From Brachybacterium sp. FME24 (lineage in GTDB: Bacteria > Actinomycetota > Actinomycetes > Actinomycetales > Dermabacteraceae): DNA of 64,000 bases. The stretch spans positions 62,001 through 126,000 of the forward strand of contig NZ_JABUXV010000008.1 in NCBI RefSeq assembly GCF_014897705.1, written 5' to 3'. A program made the position numbers and the translations under genes. The notes below the pieces were generated by a model. That model ran no database searches. It was not told the origin of the DNA and saw nothing but the letters and a program-made list of their open reading frames with translations. Below, in pieces: positions 26,351-34,166 of the stretch (positions within the stretch are counted from its first letter, which is position 1; every line of letters begins with the position of its first letter).

Positions 26351-28268
26351 CCCCGGGATCGCAATCGATCTCGATCATGCGTGAGTGGTCGGTCTCGAAC
26401 AGCACCGTGCCCAGGTCCGGGCCGGCGTAGTTCACCGAGTCGGAAGTCTTGTGATAGTTGTACGGTCGGCGCTCCTGGTACACGTACGCGATCCCGTTCT
26501 CCTCCAGCAGACGGCAGTTCGCGGGATTCGTCGCGGCGTCCTCCGTCGCATAGATCAGGTCCCGGTCCAGATCCGTGTAGGACATCCCGGCCACCGGCAG
26601 TCGCACGTCCTGACCGAACAGGGCGTAGAGGTGCGCCGCGCCGGAGAAGGGGCTGGCCAGCACAGTGCCGCTGGCGTCCATCTGCGGACGGTACTGCTCG
26701 AAGAGTGCACGTTCCTCGACCTGCAGATAGCGGCCGCGACCCGGGTACTGCGCAGCGAGGTTCTTGGCGGCGTTGTCGGATCGGGCAGGGATCGAGGCGA
26801 GCGTCGCGATCACCGCGGTGACCACCAGCACGACCGTCACCGGCCTCACGCCTGTTCGGCTGGGACGGTCGGGGCGACGGTCTCGGCCTCGGCCGAGCAC
26901 TCGGGCCCATACCTGCAGCCCCGGGACCACCAGCACGGCCGACAGCATCGCCAGCGGCATCGAGAGGCGATCCTGGCCACGGTAGTAGAGAGCGGAGAGG
27001 TTCAACGGGGAATCCAGCGCCGCGTCCAGGTAGATCACGGCGATCACGACCCAGGACACTGCGAGCCAGCGGTGCGGGGCGTCGCGGAACGCGGTGACCA
27101 GTCCCGGCCACCACAGCACGGCGAGCATCACCCCGAGGGCCATCGGCCACACGGTCAGCAGGCCCAGGGCGATCTCGCCGAGGGCGAGCCACCAGGAGAC
27201 CTCGAGCCCGCCGTTGAAGCCGGTGATCTGCGCACCCAGCGGCGTGTAGGACAGCAGGGCGACCGGCAGCAGGGCGAGCACGGGGACGGCGATGAGTGCC
27301 GGCCGTCGTCGCCACGAGGAGAACGCGGTCACGGCGGTGAGCACCGCCAGCACGATCAGCGCCGTGACCGCGACGTTCGGATGCAGGAGCCCCAGGCCCA
27401 GGCCGGCCAGGCCGATCGCCCCCGCGGAGGCGATAGCGGGACGCAGGGAGATGCGTGGCAGCAGCGAGGTCCACAGCGCGGCCGCTGCGGCCAGCACCCC
27501 GGGCAGCGCGGCGAAGCCCGAGAGGTTCGGGACGGGGGAGAGGTGGATCCACAGGTCCAGCGGGGTAGCGGGGATCAGCGCCGCGGCGATCGCCGCGGCG
27601 CAGGGTGCCCAGGGCACCTCGGCGAACAGGGTGCGCGCGAGCAGGGCGATGCCGAGGATCCAGGGGACGACGGCCAGTGCCACCACCGTGCCGTTGAGCA
27701 GGGTGGGGGTGGTGACACCGGGGACCAGGGTCGCGAGGGCATGGAACGCGGCCGGATAGAAGGCCGGATCGCCCTCGGTGTTCGAGACCGCACCGACCTG
27801 CAGGCTCGACGCGATGCCGGTCTCCCGGATGCGCTGTAGCGCGGAGAGGTGGTAGAGCGTGTCCCAGCGTTCCAGGACGGCGTCGGCGCGACCGGCCTGG
27901 ATCGCGATCGGGGCGATCGCGACGGCGACGGCGCCACCGATCCAGGCGCCAGCTGCCGGCACGGCACGGCGCGGGGCGAGGGCCCCGTCCAGGACGGTCG
28001 ACGGCAGGCGCACCCCGAGGCGGCGGAGCCCATAGGCCGCGGCGACCAGCAGCGCTGCGGCGAGCACGAACGGCAGCAGGGACCAGGAGAGTCCGACGAA
28101 CGCAGCGGCGATCGCCCCGACCCCGGCGATCGCGGCGGCCAGCGCCGGAGCCAGGGCGAGGGCCAGCAGACGCGATCCGTCGAGCATCCTGGCGGCGGCG
28201 TACCCGGGGAGGTACGCCGCCGCCAGAACGACCAGGATCGTGAGGATCAGGGACACCACGGCGATCAT
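26328..28268 (-). CDS. Polytopic membrane protein of the DUF6541 type (GT-C-like), copy 2
   Basis: 646 residues with about a dozen or more hydrophobic helices and a C-terminal extracytoplasmic domain (about 520-646) ending in acidic residues. The loop WDTLYHLSALQRIRE and DPAFYPAAFHALATLVPG matches the equivalent loop of the protein at 13045-15003, as does the overall helix-then-soluble-tail layout. Mechanism unknown; the membrane topology and acidic loop are consistent with a polyprenyl-phosphate-dependent glycosyltransferase. It overlaps the DUF2304 gene by 4 bases upstream and the acyltransferase gene downstream. Confidence 0.75.
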   Translation of the reverse strand: MIAVVSLILTILVVLAAAYLPGYAAARMLDGSRLLALALAPALAAAIAGVGAIAAAFVGLSWSLLPFVLAAALLVAAAYGLRRLGVRLPSTVLDGALAPRRAVPAAGAWIGGAVAVAIAPIAIQAGRADAVLERWDTLYHLSALQRIRETGIASSLQVGAVSNTEGDPAFYPAAFHALATLVPGVTTPTLLNGTVVALAVVPWILGIALLARTLFAEVPWAPCAAAIAAALIPATPLDLWIHLSPVPNLSGFAALPGVLAAAAALWTSLLPRISLRPAIASAGAIGLAGLGLGLLHPNVAVTALIVLAVLTAVTAFSSWRRRPALIAVPVLALLPVALLSYTPLGAQITGFNGGLEVSWWLALGEIALGLLTVWPMALGVMLAVLWWPGLVTAFRDAPHRWLAVSWVVIAVIYLDAALDSPLNLSALYYRGQDRLSMPLAMLSAVLVVPGLQVWARVLGRGRDRRPDRPSRTGVRPVTVVLVVTAVIATLASIPARSDNAAKNLAAQYPGRGRYLQVEERALFEQYRPQMDASGTVLASPFSGAAHLYALFGQDVRLPVAGMSYTDLDRDLIYATEDAATNPANCRLLEENGIAYVYQERRPYNYHKTSDSVNYAGPDLGTVLFETDHSRMIEIDCDPGDGNYDPV

Positions 28269-28690
28269 CCGTCGTGCCGGGGCAGGGCCTTCTCGCGGTA
28301 CTGCTGCGGGGTCACGGCCTCATCGAGAGCCAGTCGGCGCGCGAGATAGGTGGTGCGCTTCTCGGCGGCCTTGGTGCGGGCCTCCTGCAGGGCCAGGAAG
28401 CCCAGCAGCACCAGGACGGTGGCATACAGCAGCAGGTCCGCGCCGCGGCCCACCCCCACGAGGTTCGCCACGCGGCTGAGCACCCCGGGGAACAGCACGG
28501 TCAGCACCGCGAACACCGAGAAGGCGATGATCAGCAGGCGGCGGACCGCGAGCTGCTTCGCCCCGCGCTTGACGAACAGCCAGGCGATGATCGCCACGAT
28601 CCCTGCGACCAGCAGGAGCTGGATGATGAAGGTACGGCTGCTCACCCCGAGCGCGGGCCCGAGGGCGAGGATCACCTCGTGCTCACCCAT
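28265..28690 (-). CDS. DUF2304 small membrane protein
   Basis: 141 residues with three hydrophobic helices (about 18-40, 50-70, 82-103) and a charged C-terminal tail. The pattern FIIQLLLVAGIVAIIAWLFVKRG followed by ALRRL-like basic residues fits DUF2304. In other bacteria DUF2304 proteins accompany DPM1-like GT2 enzymes and may help anchor them or move the lipid-linked sugar (family context). Here such a GT2 (30189-30908) starts 1.5 kb away on the opposite strand. It lies 4 bases after the dehydrogenase gene. Confidence 0.8.
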   Translation of the reverse strand: MGEHEVILALGPALGVSSRTFIIQLLLVAGIVAIIAWLFVKRGAKQLAVRRLLIIAFSVFAVLTVLFPGVLSRVANLVGVGRGADLLLYATVLVLLGFLALQEARTKAAEKRTTYLARRLALDEAVTPQQYREKALPRHDG

Positions 28691-28694
28691 CGGG

Positions 28695-30020
28695 TCAGGA
28701 CTCCTCGGCCTGCTGGTGGGTGGAGGCGGAGCCGTCGCCGAGGACGAGGCGGGGAGTGCCGGTCCAGTTCTCGGCGGTGGTGATGTTGCGGCCGTCCACG
28801 ATCAGCTTCACGCCGGGCACCTCGGCAGCGGTGAGCTCCTTGTACTCGGCATGGTTGGTCTGGACGATCACCAGATCCGCGGCCTCGCCCAGGTGGTACG
28901 GGGTCCAGCCGAAGCCGGCGAGCTCCTCGTCGTCGTAGTACGTGTCGTGGACCGCGACCTCGGCGCCGTGCTCGCGCAGGGCCTCGACCACGGGGAACAC
29001 TCCGGAGAACGCGGTCTCCTTCACGCCGGTGCGGTAGGAGGCGCCGAGCACGACGGCCTTGAGGCCCTTCAGGTCGCCCAGCAGGCTCGAGGCCCGCTTG
29101 ACCAGCTTCGCGGGGACCGAGGCGTTCAGCATGCGCGCGGTGCGGACGGTCTCGGCCAGAGGATCGGTGGACAGGTACAGCCGCGGGTAGACGGGGATGC
29201 AGTGCCCGCCCACGGCGATGCCGGGCTGGTGGATGTGGGAGTAGGGCTGCGAGTTGGAGGCCTCGATGACCTTGTACACGTCGATGCCGTTGTCCTGCGC
29301 GAACAGCGCGAACTCGTTCGCCAGGCCGATGTTCACATCGCGGTAGGTGGTCTCGGCGAGCTTGGCCAGCTCCGAGGCCTCCGGGGAGCCCAGGTCCCAT
29401 ACCCCGTTGGGGCGCTTCAGGTCCGGGCGCTCGTCGAAGGTCAGCGCCGACTCGTAGAACTCGCGGGTCCGCTGCGTGCCCTCGGCGGTCAGGGCGCCGA
29501 TCAGCTTGGGGTACTTCCGCAGGTCCTCGAACACGCGGCCAGTCAGGACCCGCTCGGGGGAGAACGCGGCGTAGAAGTCGACCGATTCCTTCAGCCCGGA
29601 GATCTTCTCGATCATCGGCACGAACCGGGTGCGCAGGGTCCCCACCGGCAGGGTGGTCTCGTAGGAGACCAGGGTGCCGGGGGTGATGTGCTCGGCCAGG
29701 GAGGTGGTGGCGGCGTCCATCCACGCGAAGTCCGGCTCCCAGGTGGCGTCGTTGACGAACAGGGGGACCACGATCACGATCGCGTCCGCGCCCGGGATCG
29801 CCTCGGCGTAGTCGGTGGTCGCGCGGAGCCTGCCCGCGGGGACCAGTTCGGCGAGCTTCTCGGCGAGGTGGGCCTCGCCGGGGAACGGCTCGGTGGCCTG
29901 GTTGATCAGCTCGACCTGGCGAGGATTGGTGTCGACACCGATCACCTCGTGGCCGGCATCGGCGAACTGCACGGCCAGCGGCAGGCCGATCTTCCCCAGA
30001 GCGACAACAGCAGTCTTCAC
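28695..30020 (-). CDS. wbpA: UDP-N-acetyl-hexosamine 6-dehydrogenase (WbpA/WecC family)
   Basis: NAD-dependent four-electron oxidation of a UDP-HexNAc to the uronic acid. The 441-residue protein has the Rossmann start TAVVALGKIGLPLAVQFADAG, the hinge block AAFSPERVLTGR, ELAKLAETTYRDVNIGLANEF with K220, and the catalytic Cys C274 in GIAVGGHCIPVYP. The C-terminal UDP-binding domain has VVLGASYRTGVKETAFS. Starting GTG 30020 has AGGAGGAACC at ideal distance. It could act on UDP-GlcNAc (WbpA) or UDP-ManNAc (WecC); the other diamino-uronic-acid genes favour the first. It is the promoter-proximal gene of the minus-strand operon. Confidence 0.9.
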   Translation of the reverse strand: MKTAVVALGKIGLPLAVQFADAGHEVIGVDTNPRQVELINQATEPFPGEAHLAEKLAELVPAGRLRATTDYAEAIPGADAIVIVVPLFVNDATWEPDFAWMDAATTSLAEHITPGTLVSYETTLPVGTLRTRFVPMIEKISGLKESVDFYAAFSPERVLTGRVFEDLRKYPKLIGALTAEGTQRTREFYESALTFDERPDLKRPNGVWDLGSPEASELAKLAETTYRDVNIGLANEFALFAQDNGIDVYKVIEASNSQPYSHIHQPGIAVGGHCIPVYPRLYLSTDPLAETVRTARMLNASVPAKLVKRASSLLGDLKGLKAVVLGASYRTGVKETAFSGVFPVVEALREHGAEVAVHDTYYDDEELAGFGWTPYHLGEAADLVIVQTNHAEYKELTAAEVPGVKLIVDGRNITTAENWTGTPRLVLGDGSASTHQQAEES

Positions 30021-30101
30021 AGCGGGTTCCTCCTAGTCCGGCACCCCAGTGGGCGCCGCGTGCGCGATGATGACCACCAGTGGCGGTCCACCGTGACAGA
30101 G

Positions 30102-30107
30102 TATCCT
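30102..30107 (+). promoter_or_regulatory. -10-like hexamer (TATCCT) in the wbpA/GT2 divergent region
   Basis: TATCCT lies 82 bases before the plus-strand GT2 start, in the 168-base gap between the divergent dehydrogenase and GT2 genes. TGGCGG at about 30081 is a weak -35 candidate. A leader of about 75 bases ending in AAGGAGAG would result. Confidence 0.3.
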
Positions 30108-30188
30108 CATCGGCCGTTCCGGAGCGTCGTCCCGCGCCGCCTCGACATCGAAGCCACGCCCCCGGTCGCCAGCCCAGAAGGAGAGCCC

Positions 30189-30908
30189 GTGAGCACCCCC
30201 GAGCCCCCGCGCGAAACAGCCGCCGAGGTGACGTCCCCGGGAGCGGACTCCACATGGTTCGTCGTCCCGTTGTTCAACGAAGGCCAGGTCGTGGGCGATG
30301 TCATCCGTGACCTGCGTACGCGCTACCCCCTCGTGGTCGCCGTCGACGACGGCAGCCAGGACGACTCCGCCGCGATCGCCGCGGAGGCCGGTGCCGCTGT
30401 GGTGCGCCACCCCTTCAACATGGGTCAGGGCGCCGCGCTGAAGACCGGCATCGACTATGCGCTGCGCGATCCGGGCATGCGCCAGATCGTGACGTTCGAC
30501 TCGGACGGACAGCATCAGGTCGACGATGCAGCCTCGATGATCGCGCTGCGGGATACCGAGGAGGTGGACATCGTCCTGGGGTCCCGCTTCCTCGATTCCC
30601 GCACCAAGCCGGGCCTGCTCAAGCGCATGGTGCTGCGGGGTGCGGTCTGGTACACCAACATCACCACCGGGGTGAAGCTGACCGACGCGCACAACGGGCT
30701 GCGCGTGATCGGTCGTGAGGCCTGCGAGAAGATCGCGATCGAGCAGAACCGCATGGCCCATGCCTCCGAGATCGTCGAGGAGATCGGCCGGCATCACTTC
30801 TCGGTGCGGGAGCATCCGGTGCACATCCTCTACACCGACTACTCGCGGTCCAAGGGACAGTCGATGCTCAACTCCGTGAACATCGTCATCGACATGCTGT
30901 TCCGCTGA
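30189..30908 (+). CDS. Glycosyltransferase family 2, DPM1-like (polyprenyl-phosphate sugar synthase type)
   Basis: 239 residues of soluble GT-A fold, with a 22-residue tail before the first strand. It has FVVPLFNEGQVVGDVI, VDDGSQDDSAA, FNMGQGAALKTGIDYAL, the metal-binding DSDGQH, VDIVLGSRFLDS and TDAHNGLRVIGREA, all typical of enzymes that load a sugar onto polyprenyl phosphate. AAGGAGAG 6 bases before GTG 30189 decides the start. With the DUF2304 protein and two GT-C-like proteins nearby, it plausibly makes the lipid donor that those membrane proteins use (inference). Confidence 0.87.
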   Translation: MSTPEPPRETAAEVTSPGADSTWFVVPLFNEGQVVGDVIRDLRTRYPLVVAVDDGSQDDSAAIAAEAGAAVVRHPFNMGQGAALKTGIDYALRDPGMRQIVTFDSDGQHQVDDAASMIALRDTEEVDIVLGSRFLDSRTKPGLLKRMVLRGAVWYTNITTGVKLTDAHNGLRVIGREACEKIAIEQNRMAHASEIVEEIGRHHFSVREHPVHILYTDYSRSKGQSMLNSVNIVIDMLFR

Positions 30909-30910
30909 AC

Positions 30911-30933
30911 CGAGCCCTTTTTCGAAGCTCGGA
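30911..30933. terminator. Stem-loop between convergent GT2 and ankyrin genes
   Basis: A perfect 6-base stem, CCGAGC (30911-30916) with GCTCGG (30928-30933), flanks an 11-base loop. It begins 3 bases after the GT2 stop codon, in the 82-base gap between convergent genes. There is no U-tract after the stem, but the position suggests a bidirectional terminator. Confidence 0.4.
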
Positions 30934-30990
30934 GTGCTCAGAGCAGAGCGCCCGAGCGTGCCCGGCGCCTGTGCAGGTGCATCGCAGAGC

Positions 30991-32499
30991 TCACGGCACT
31001 GCTCTGCCGGCCACCGTGTCGAGGCGCTCCGCGAGCCGGTCGTGGCCCCCGTGGCGCGCCCAGGCTGCGGCAGGGGCCCGATGGCTCGCATCGAGGATGC
31101 CTGGATCCGCGCCGAGCTCGAGGAGCAGCTCGACGACGGACTCCTCGCCGCGCACCGCGGCCTCGTGCAGCGCCGTCGTCCCCGTCAGGGCGTCGATGTC
31201 GGATCCGAGGTCGAGGCACAGACGGACCGCATTCGGACGACCCAGCACCGCGGCGCGCGCGACGAGGTCGCGATGCCGTGTCAGGAGCGTCCGCAGGAGG
31301 GCGTCGTCGGCCGCTGCTCGCAGTGCAGCATCACGGTCCCCGGACAGGCACGCCCCGACCAGCTGTTCGAGCGGGCCGGCGCCCGAGGTGTCGGCGCCGG
31401 CCGCTGCCAGCAGTTCGACAGCGGCGGCGTTCCCGTGGAGCACCGCTCCCTCATAGGGGGTCCGGCCGTGATGGAGAGGATGGGTGCTGCCGCGGTCAGG
31501 ATCCACGCCGTGCTCCAGCAGCAGCGTGAGCCGGCGGGGAAGGCCCTTCTCCGCCGCGTGCTGCAGTGCGTCCGCGACGATCTGAGTCGGCGCAGGATGC
31601 CGAGGAGCGAGCAGTCGGTGCCACGGTCCGCCATCGCCCCGGCCGAGCCCGGCGGCGAGCAGGAGTTCGAGGAACTCCGTGTCGTCACGCACCAACCTGT
31701 CGCCCGCGCCGCGGTTGTAGATGGTCTGGTTGTCGTTCGGCTCGGCACCGGCCCCCAGCAGCAGCCGGGCCAGGGGGAGCTCGTCGGGATGCGGTGGTGC
31801 GGCCTGCTCACCCCCTCCGAACGCTCCGGTCAGCGCGGTGAACGGCGAGGTCATGCCGTCCCAGAGGAACCCTGCGTTCGGGTCGGCGCCATGGGTGATC
31901 AGCAGGCGGGCGACGGCGAGGTGGCCCGCGCCGTCGGCTCCGGGTGCCGAGATGCAGGTCCGTGAGTAGGCGAGGTAGAGCAGGGGCGGCCAGCGGAAGG
32001 GCCCGTCCTCGCGGGAGACCGCACCGGGATCGACCGCGAGGATCGCACGCGCCGCGGCGAGGTCGCCGAACGCGGCGGCCGTGCACAGGCTCGCGCCTGC
32101 CAGGGCGGGATCCGCCGCGAGGCGCCGGGCCGCTTCCTCGCGGTCGCTGCGGCGATCGGTGCCGTAGTCGAGGCAGGCCAGTCGCAGCAGCTCGTCGGTA
32201 CCGGTGCACGCCGCCGCGAGATGGGGGCGGCGGGTGAGACGGTGCACCTGGTCCACGTGCCGACGCAGGGCGGGCCAGGAGCGGAAGCCATAGGAGCGGG
32301 CCACGGTCAGCTGCGCGTCGGCCAGCCGGAATCCGGTACCCCCGGGTTCGTCCTCGGGCGCGATGCGCGGAGCGGGATGGTGCTCGTGCACAGTCGTGAT
32401 CGCCTCGGGGTCGGCGTCACGGACACGATCGCGCAGGGACTTCGCCTCACGCCGCAGGGGTGTGAGATCGGGGTGGTCGGGCAGGTGCTGCTGGGGCAT
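30991..32499 (-). CDS. Ankyrin-repeat protein
   Basis: 502 residues, no signal peptide or membrane segment. An N-terminal helical stretch (about 10-95) precedes ankyrin repeats. Clear repeat units include HLAVARLLITHGADPNA, LPLARLLLGAGAEPND, RRLTLLLEHGVDPD, AAVELLAAAGADTSG, VRLCLDLGSDIDALTGTTALHEAA and SVVELLLELGADPG. Such proteins mediate protein contacts; nothing ties it to glycan synthesis. GGAGG 8 bases upstream supports ATG 32499. It sits between two glycan genes and may be an unrelated insertion. Confidence 0.82.
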   Translation of the reverse strand: MPQQHLPDHPDLTPLRREAKSLRDRVRDADPEAITTVHEHHPAPRIAPEDEPGGTGFRLADAQLTVARSYGFRSWPALRRHVDQVHRLTRRPHLAAACTGTDELLRLACLDYGTDRRSDREEAARRLAADPALAGASLCTAAAFGDLAAARAILAVDPGAVSREDGPFRWPPLLYLAYSRTCISAPGADGAGHLAVARLLITHGADPNAGFLWDGMTSPFTALTGAFGGGEQAAPPHPDELPLARLLLGAGAEPNDNQTIYNRGAGDRLVRDDTEFLELLLAAGLGRGDGGPWHRLLAPRHPAPTQIVADALQHAAEKGLPRRLTLLLEHGVDPDRGSTHPLHHGRTPYEGAVLHGNAAAVELLAAAGADTSGAGPLEQLVGACLSGDRDAALRAAADDALLRTLLTRHRDLVARAAVLGRPNAVRLCLDLGSDIDALTGTTALHEAAVRGEESVVELLLELGADPGILDASHRAPAAAWARHGGHDRLAERLDTVAGRAVP

Positions 32500-32604
32500 G
32501 GTGGCCTCCGCTCCGAGCCCGATGTCCGCTGGATCGGGCAGGAGGGGAGACGGACGTCCTCGTGCACGACACCAGAGGGGCTGAGCCCTTCCCGCGGACA
32601 GGTG

Positions 32605-32633
32605 GCGTCACTGGATCGCCGTGACGCATCCTA
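32605..32633 (-). promoter_or_regulatory. -10 hexamer with adjacent inverted repeat upstream of the ankyrin gene
   Basis: On the minus strand TAGGAT (32633-32628) is followed at once by a perfect 7-base inverted repeat, GCGTCAC (32605-32611) and GTGACGC (32621-32627) with a 9-base spacer. The repeat covers the expected transcription start of the ankyrin gene, whose leader would be about 120 bases. It also lies 64 bases after the LCP stop codon, so it could instead be that gene's terminator hairpin. Confidence 0.35.
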
Positions 32634-32690
32634 CGTCGGGGACCGCCGGGAGAACAGCGTCCCGGGGCGGGAGCCCGAGGATCGACCGTC

Positions 32691-33941
32691 TCAGCCCGAC
32701 TCTGCCGGAGTGGCCTCGGCGGACCCGTCGGCGACGGAGTCGAAGAAGGTGGCGATGTCCTCGTCGTCGGTGAGGATCGCGACGCCGGAGTTGTTGGTCT
32801 GGAACTCGGGATCCTCGATCGGCATCGTCAAGGTGCCCGCGCTCATCGCGCTGCGCGCCGTCAGGGCCATGCGAGCCACCGTGAAGATCCCGGTGCCCTC
32901 GCTGGTGACCAGCGAGTCGGAGCCGGCGCCGGCCAGCTTCACCTGGCTGAGCGGGTTCAGCAGCACAGCAGGCGAGGCGACGCGGTCCATGAGTGCTCCG
33001 ACGAACTGCTGCTGGCGCTGCTGGCGCCCGATATCGGCAGTGGGATCGAAGGAGCGGGCGCGCACGAACGCGAGGGCCTGTTCGCCGCCGACGTCGTGGC
33101 AGCCCTCCGTCATGGACAGGCCGGACTTCTCGTCCTCGACGTCCTGGTCGATGCACAGGTTCACGTGGTCCACGGCATCGACCATGCCGGAGACGCCGTC
33201 GAAGCCGATCTCGACATAGTGGTCGACGGCCAGCCCGGTGAACTCCTCGACGGTCTCGACCAGGAGTGGGGCACCGCCGAAGGCATAGGCGGCATTGAGC
33301 TTGTACCCGCCGTGCCCGGGGATGTCGACCAGGGTGTCGCGAGGCAGTGAGACCAGGTAGCTGTTCCCACCCGGTGCTTTGTGCAGGAGCATGATCGTGT
33401 CGGTGCGGGCTCCCTCGGTGCCGTCATCGTTGACGGCCTCGCCGCCGCGGCGGTCGGAACCCGCGATCAGGTACGTGGTGCCCTCCGTGTTCTGGGCGTC
33501 TGTCAGGGCATCGACATGCTCGATGCGGCTGTCGGCCCACAGGACCAGTCCGGCGCCCCAGCCCACCACGATCACCAGGACCAGGACCAGGAGGGTGGCG
33601 CCCAGGCGCAGCGGCCGGGGGACCCGCGAGCGGCGTCGCGGACTGCGCGGAGGCCCCGGGGGAGGGCCGACGGGGGGATGCTCCACACCGGAGCCTCCCC
33701 GGGACGGGCCATCGCCCGGATACCCGTCGGCCGGGTGTCCGCTGCTCACGTACGGTGGCGCGTCCTCACCGACGGGGAACTGCCGGGTCGGTGTGGGGTC
33801 TGCCTCGGAGGCCCGCTCCGTGGCACGCGGTCGTGGAGATCGGGGTACCGGGCGGGCGCTGCCCCCCGCGCGAGCCCTGTGGCCCGCAGGACGGCGCGGC
33901 CCTCCAGGTCGCGGAGAGCGCGGTGGCTGCTGGTCGCTCAC
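32691..33941 (-). CDS. LytR-CpsA-Psr (LCP) family glycopolymer ligase
   Basis: Transfers lipid-linked glycopolymers onto peptidoglycan outside the membrane. The 416-residue protein has a long Pro/Arg-rich cytoplasmic N-terminus (1-112), one TM helix (about 113-136) and the LCP domain: TYLIAGSDRRGG (161-165 GSDRR), RTDTIMLLH (D181), VSLPRDTLVDIPGHG (PRDT 200-203), GGYKLNAAYAFGG and the ALAFVRARSFDPTADIGRQQRQQ arginine block. The essential Asp/Arg set is intact. GTG 33941 is chosen because AAGGAGA precedes it by 8 bases. It is divergent from the galactofuranan genes it probably serves (inference). Confidence 0.92.
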   Translation of the reverse strand: MSDQQPPRSPRPGGPRRPAGHRARAGGSARPVPRSPRPRATERASEADPTPTRQFPVGEDAPPYVSSGHPADGYPGDGPSRGGSGVEHPPVGPPPGPPRSPRRRSRVPRPLRLGATLLVLVLVIVVGWGAGLVLWADSRIEHVDALTDAQNTEGTTYLIAGSDRRGGEAVNDDGTEGARTDTIMLLHKAPGGNSYLVSLPRDTLVDIPGHGGYKLNAAYAFGGAPLLVETVEEFTGLAVDHYVEIGFDGVSGMVDAVDHVNLCIDQDVEDEKSGLSMTEGCHDVGGEQALAFVRARSFDPTADIGRQQRQQQFVGALMDRVASPAVLLNPLSQVKLAGAGSDSLVTSEGTGIFTVARMALTARSAMSAGTLTMPIEDPEFQTNNSGVAILTDDEDIATFFDSVADGSAEATPAESG

Positions 33942-33989
33942 AGCTGTCTCCTTCCCTGCCGGGGTCTGTCGGTGTGTACGGCGCTCGAC

Positions 33990-33995
33990 AGAGTA
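33990..33995 (-). promoter_or_regulatory. -10-like hexamer (TACTCT) for the LCP gene
   Basis: TACTCT on the minus strand would give the LCP mRNA a leader of about 40 bases containing AAGGAGA. It lies in the 225-base divergent gap, the longest gene-free stretch in the window. Confidence 0.3.
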
Positions 33996-34114
33996 GCTGT
34001 CCTGGGAGGGACCAGGGGAGTGCGGCACGGCGGAATGTCCGGCATGCAGAGAACCTCCCGGGAACCTTCACACCTCGGGCATCGACCGGTGCACTCACCC
34101 TCCTGTGCGCTCCG

Positions 34115-34120
34115 TACACT
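34115..34120 (+). promoter_or_regulatory. -10 hexamer (TACACT) for the galactofuranan operon
   Basis: TACACT would start transcription near 34127, leaving a leader of about 40 bases with GGAGG before GTG 34167. The in-frame GTG at 34122 lies only 1 base after the hexamer, so it cannot be a leaderless start. Confidence 0.4.
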
Positions 34121-34166
34121 GGTGACCGCGCCGCCGAGGCGGCCACGACCACCAGCAGGAGGCGCC

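Noticed and set aside
28350-30188. Long plus-strand frame running into the GT2 at 30189
   Set aside because: The part before 30189 is the antisense of the dehydrogenase and DUF2304 genes. The GTG at 30189 has a well-placed AAGGAGAG and the GT2 fold begins shortly after.
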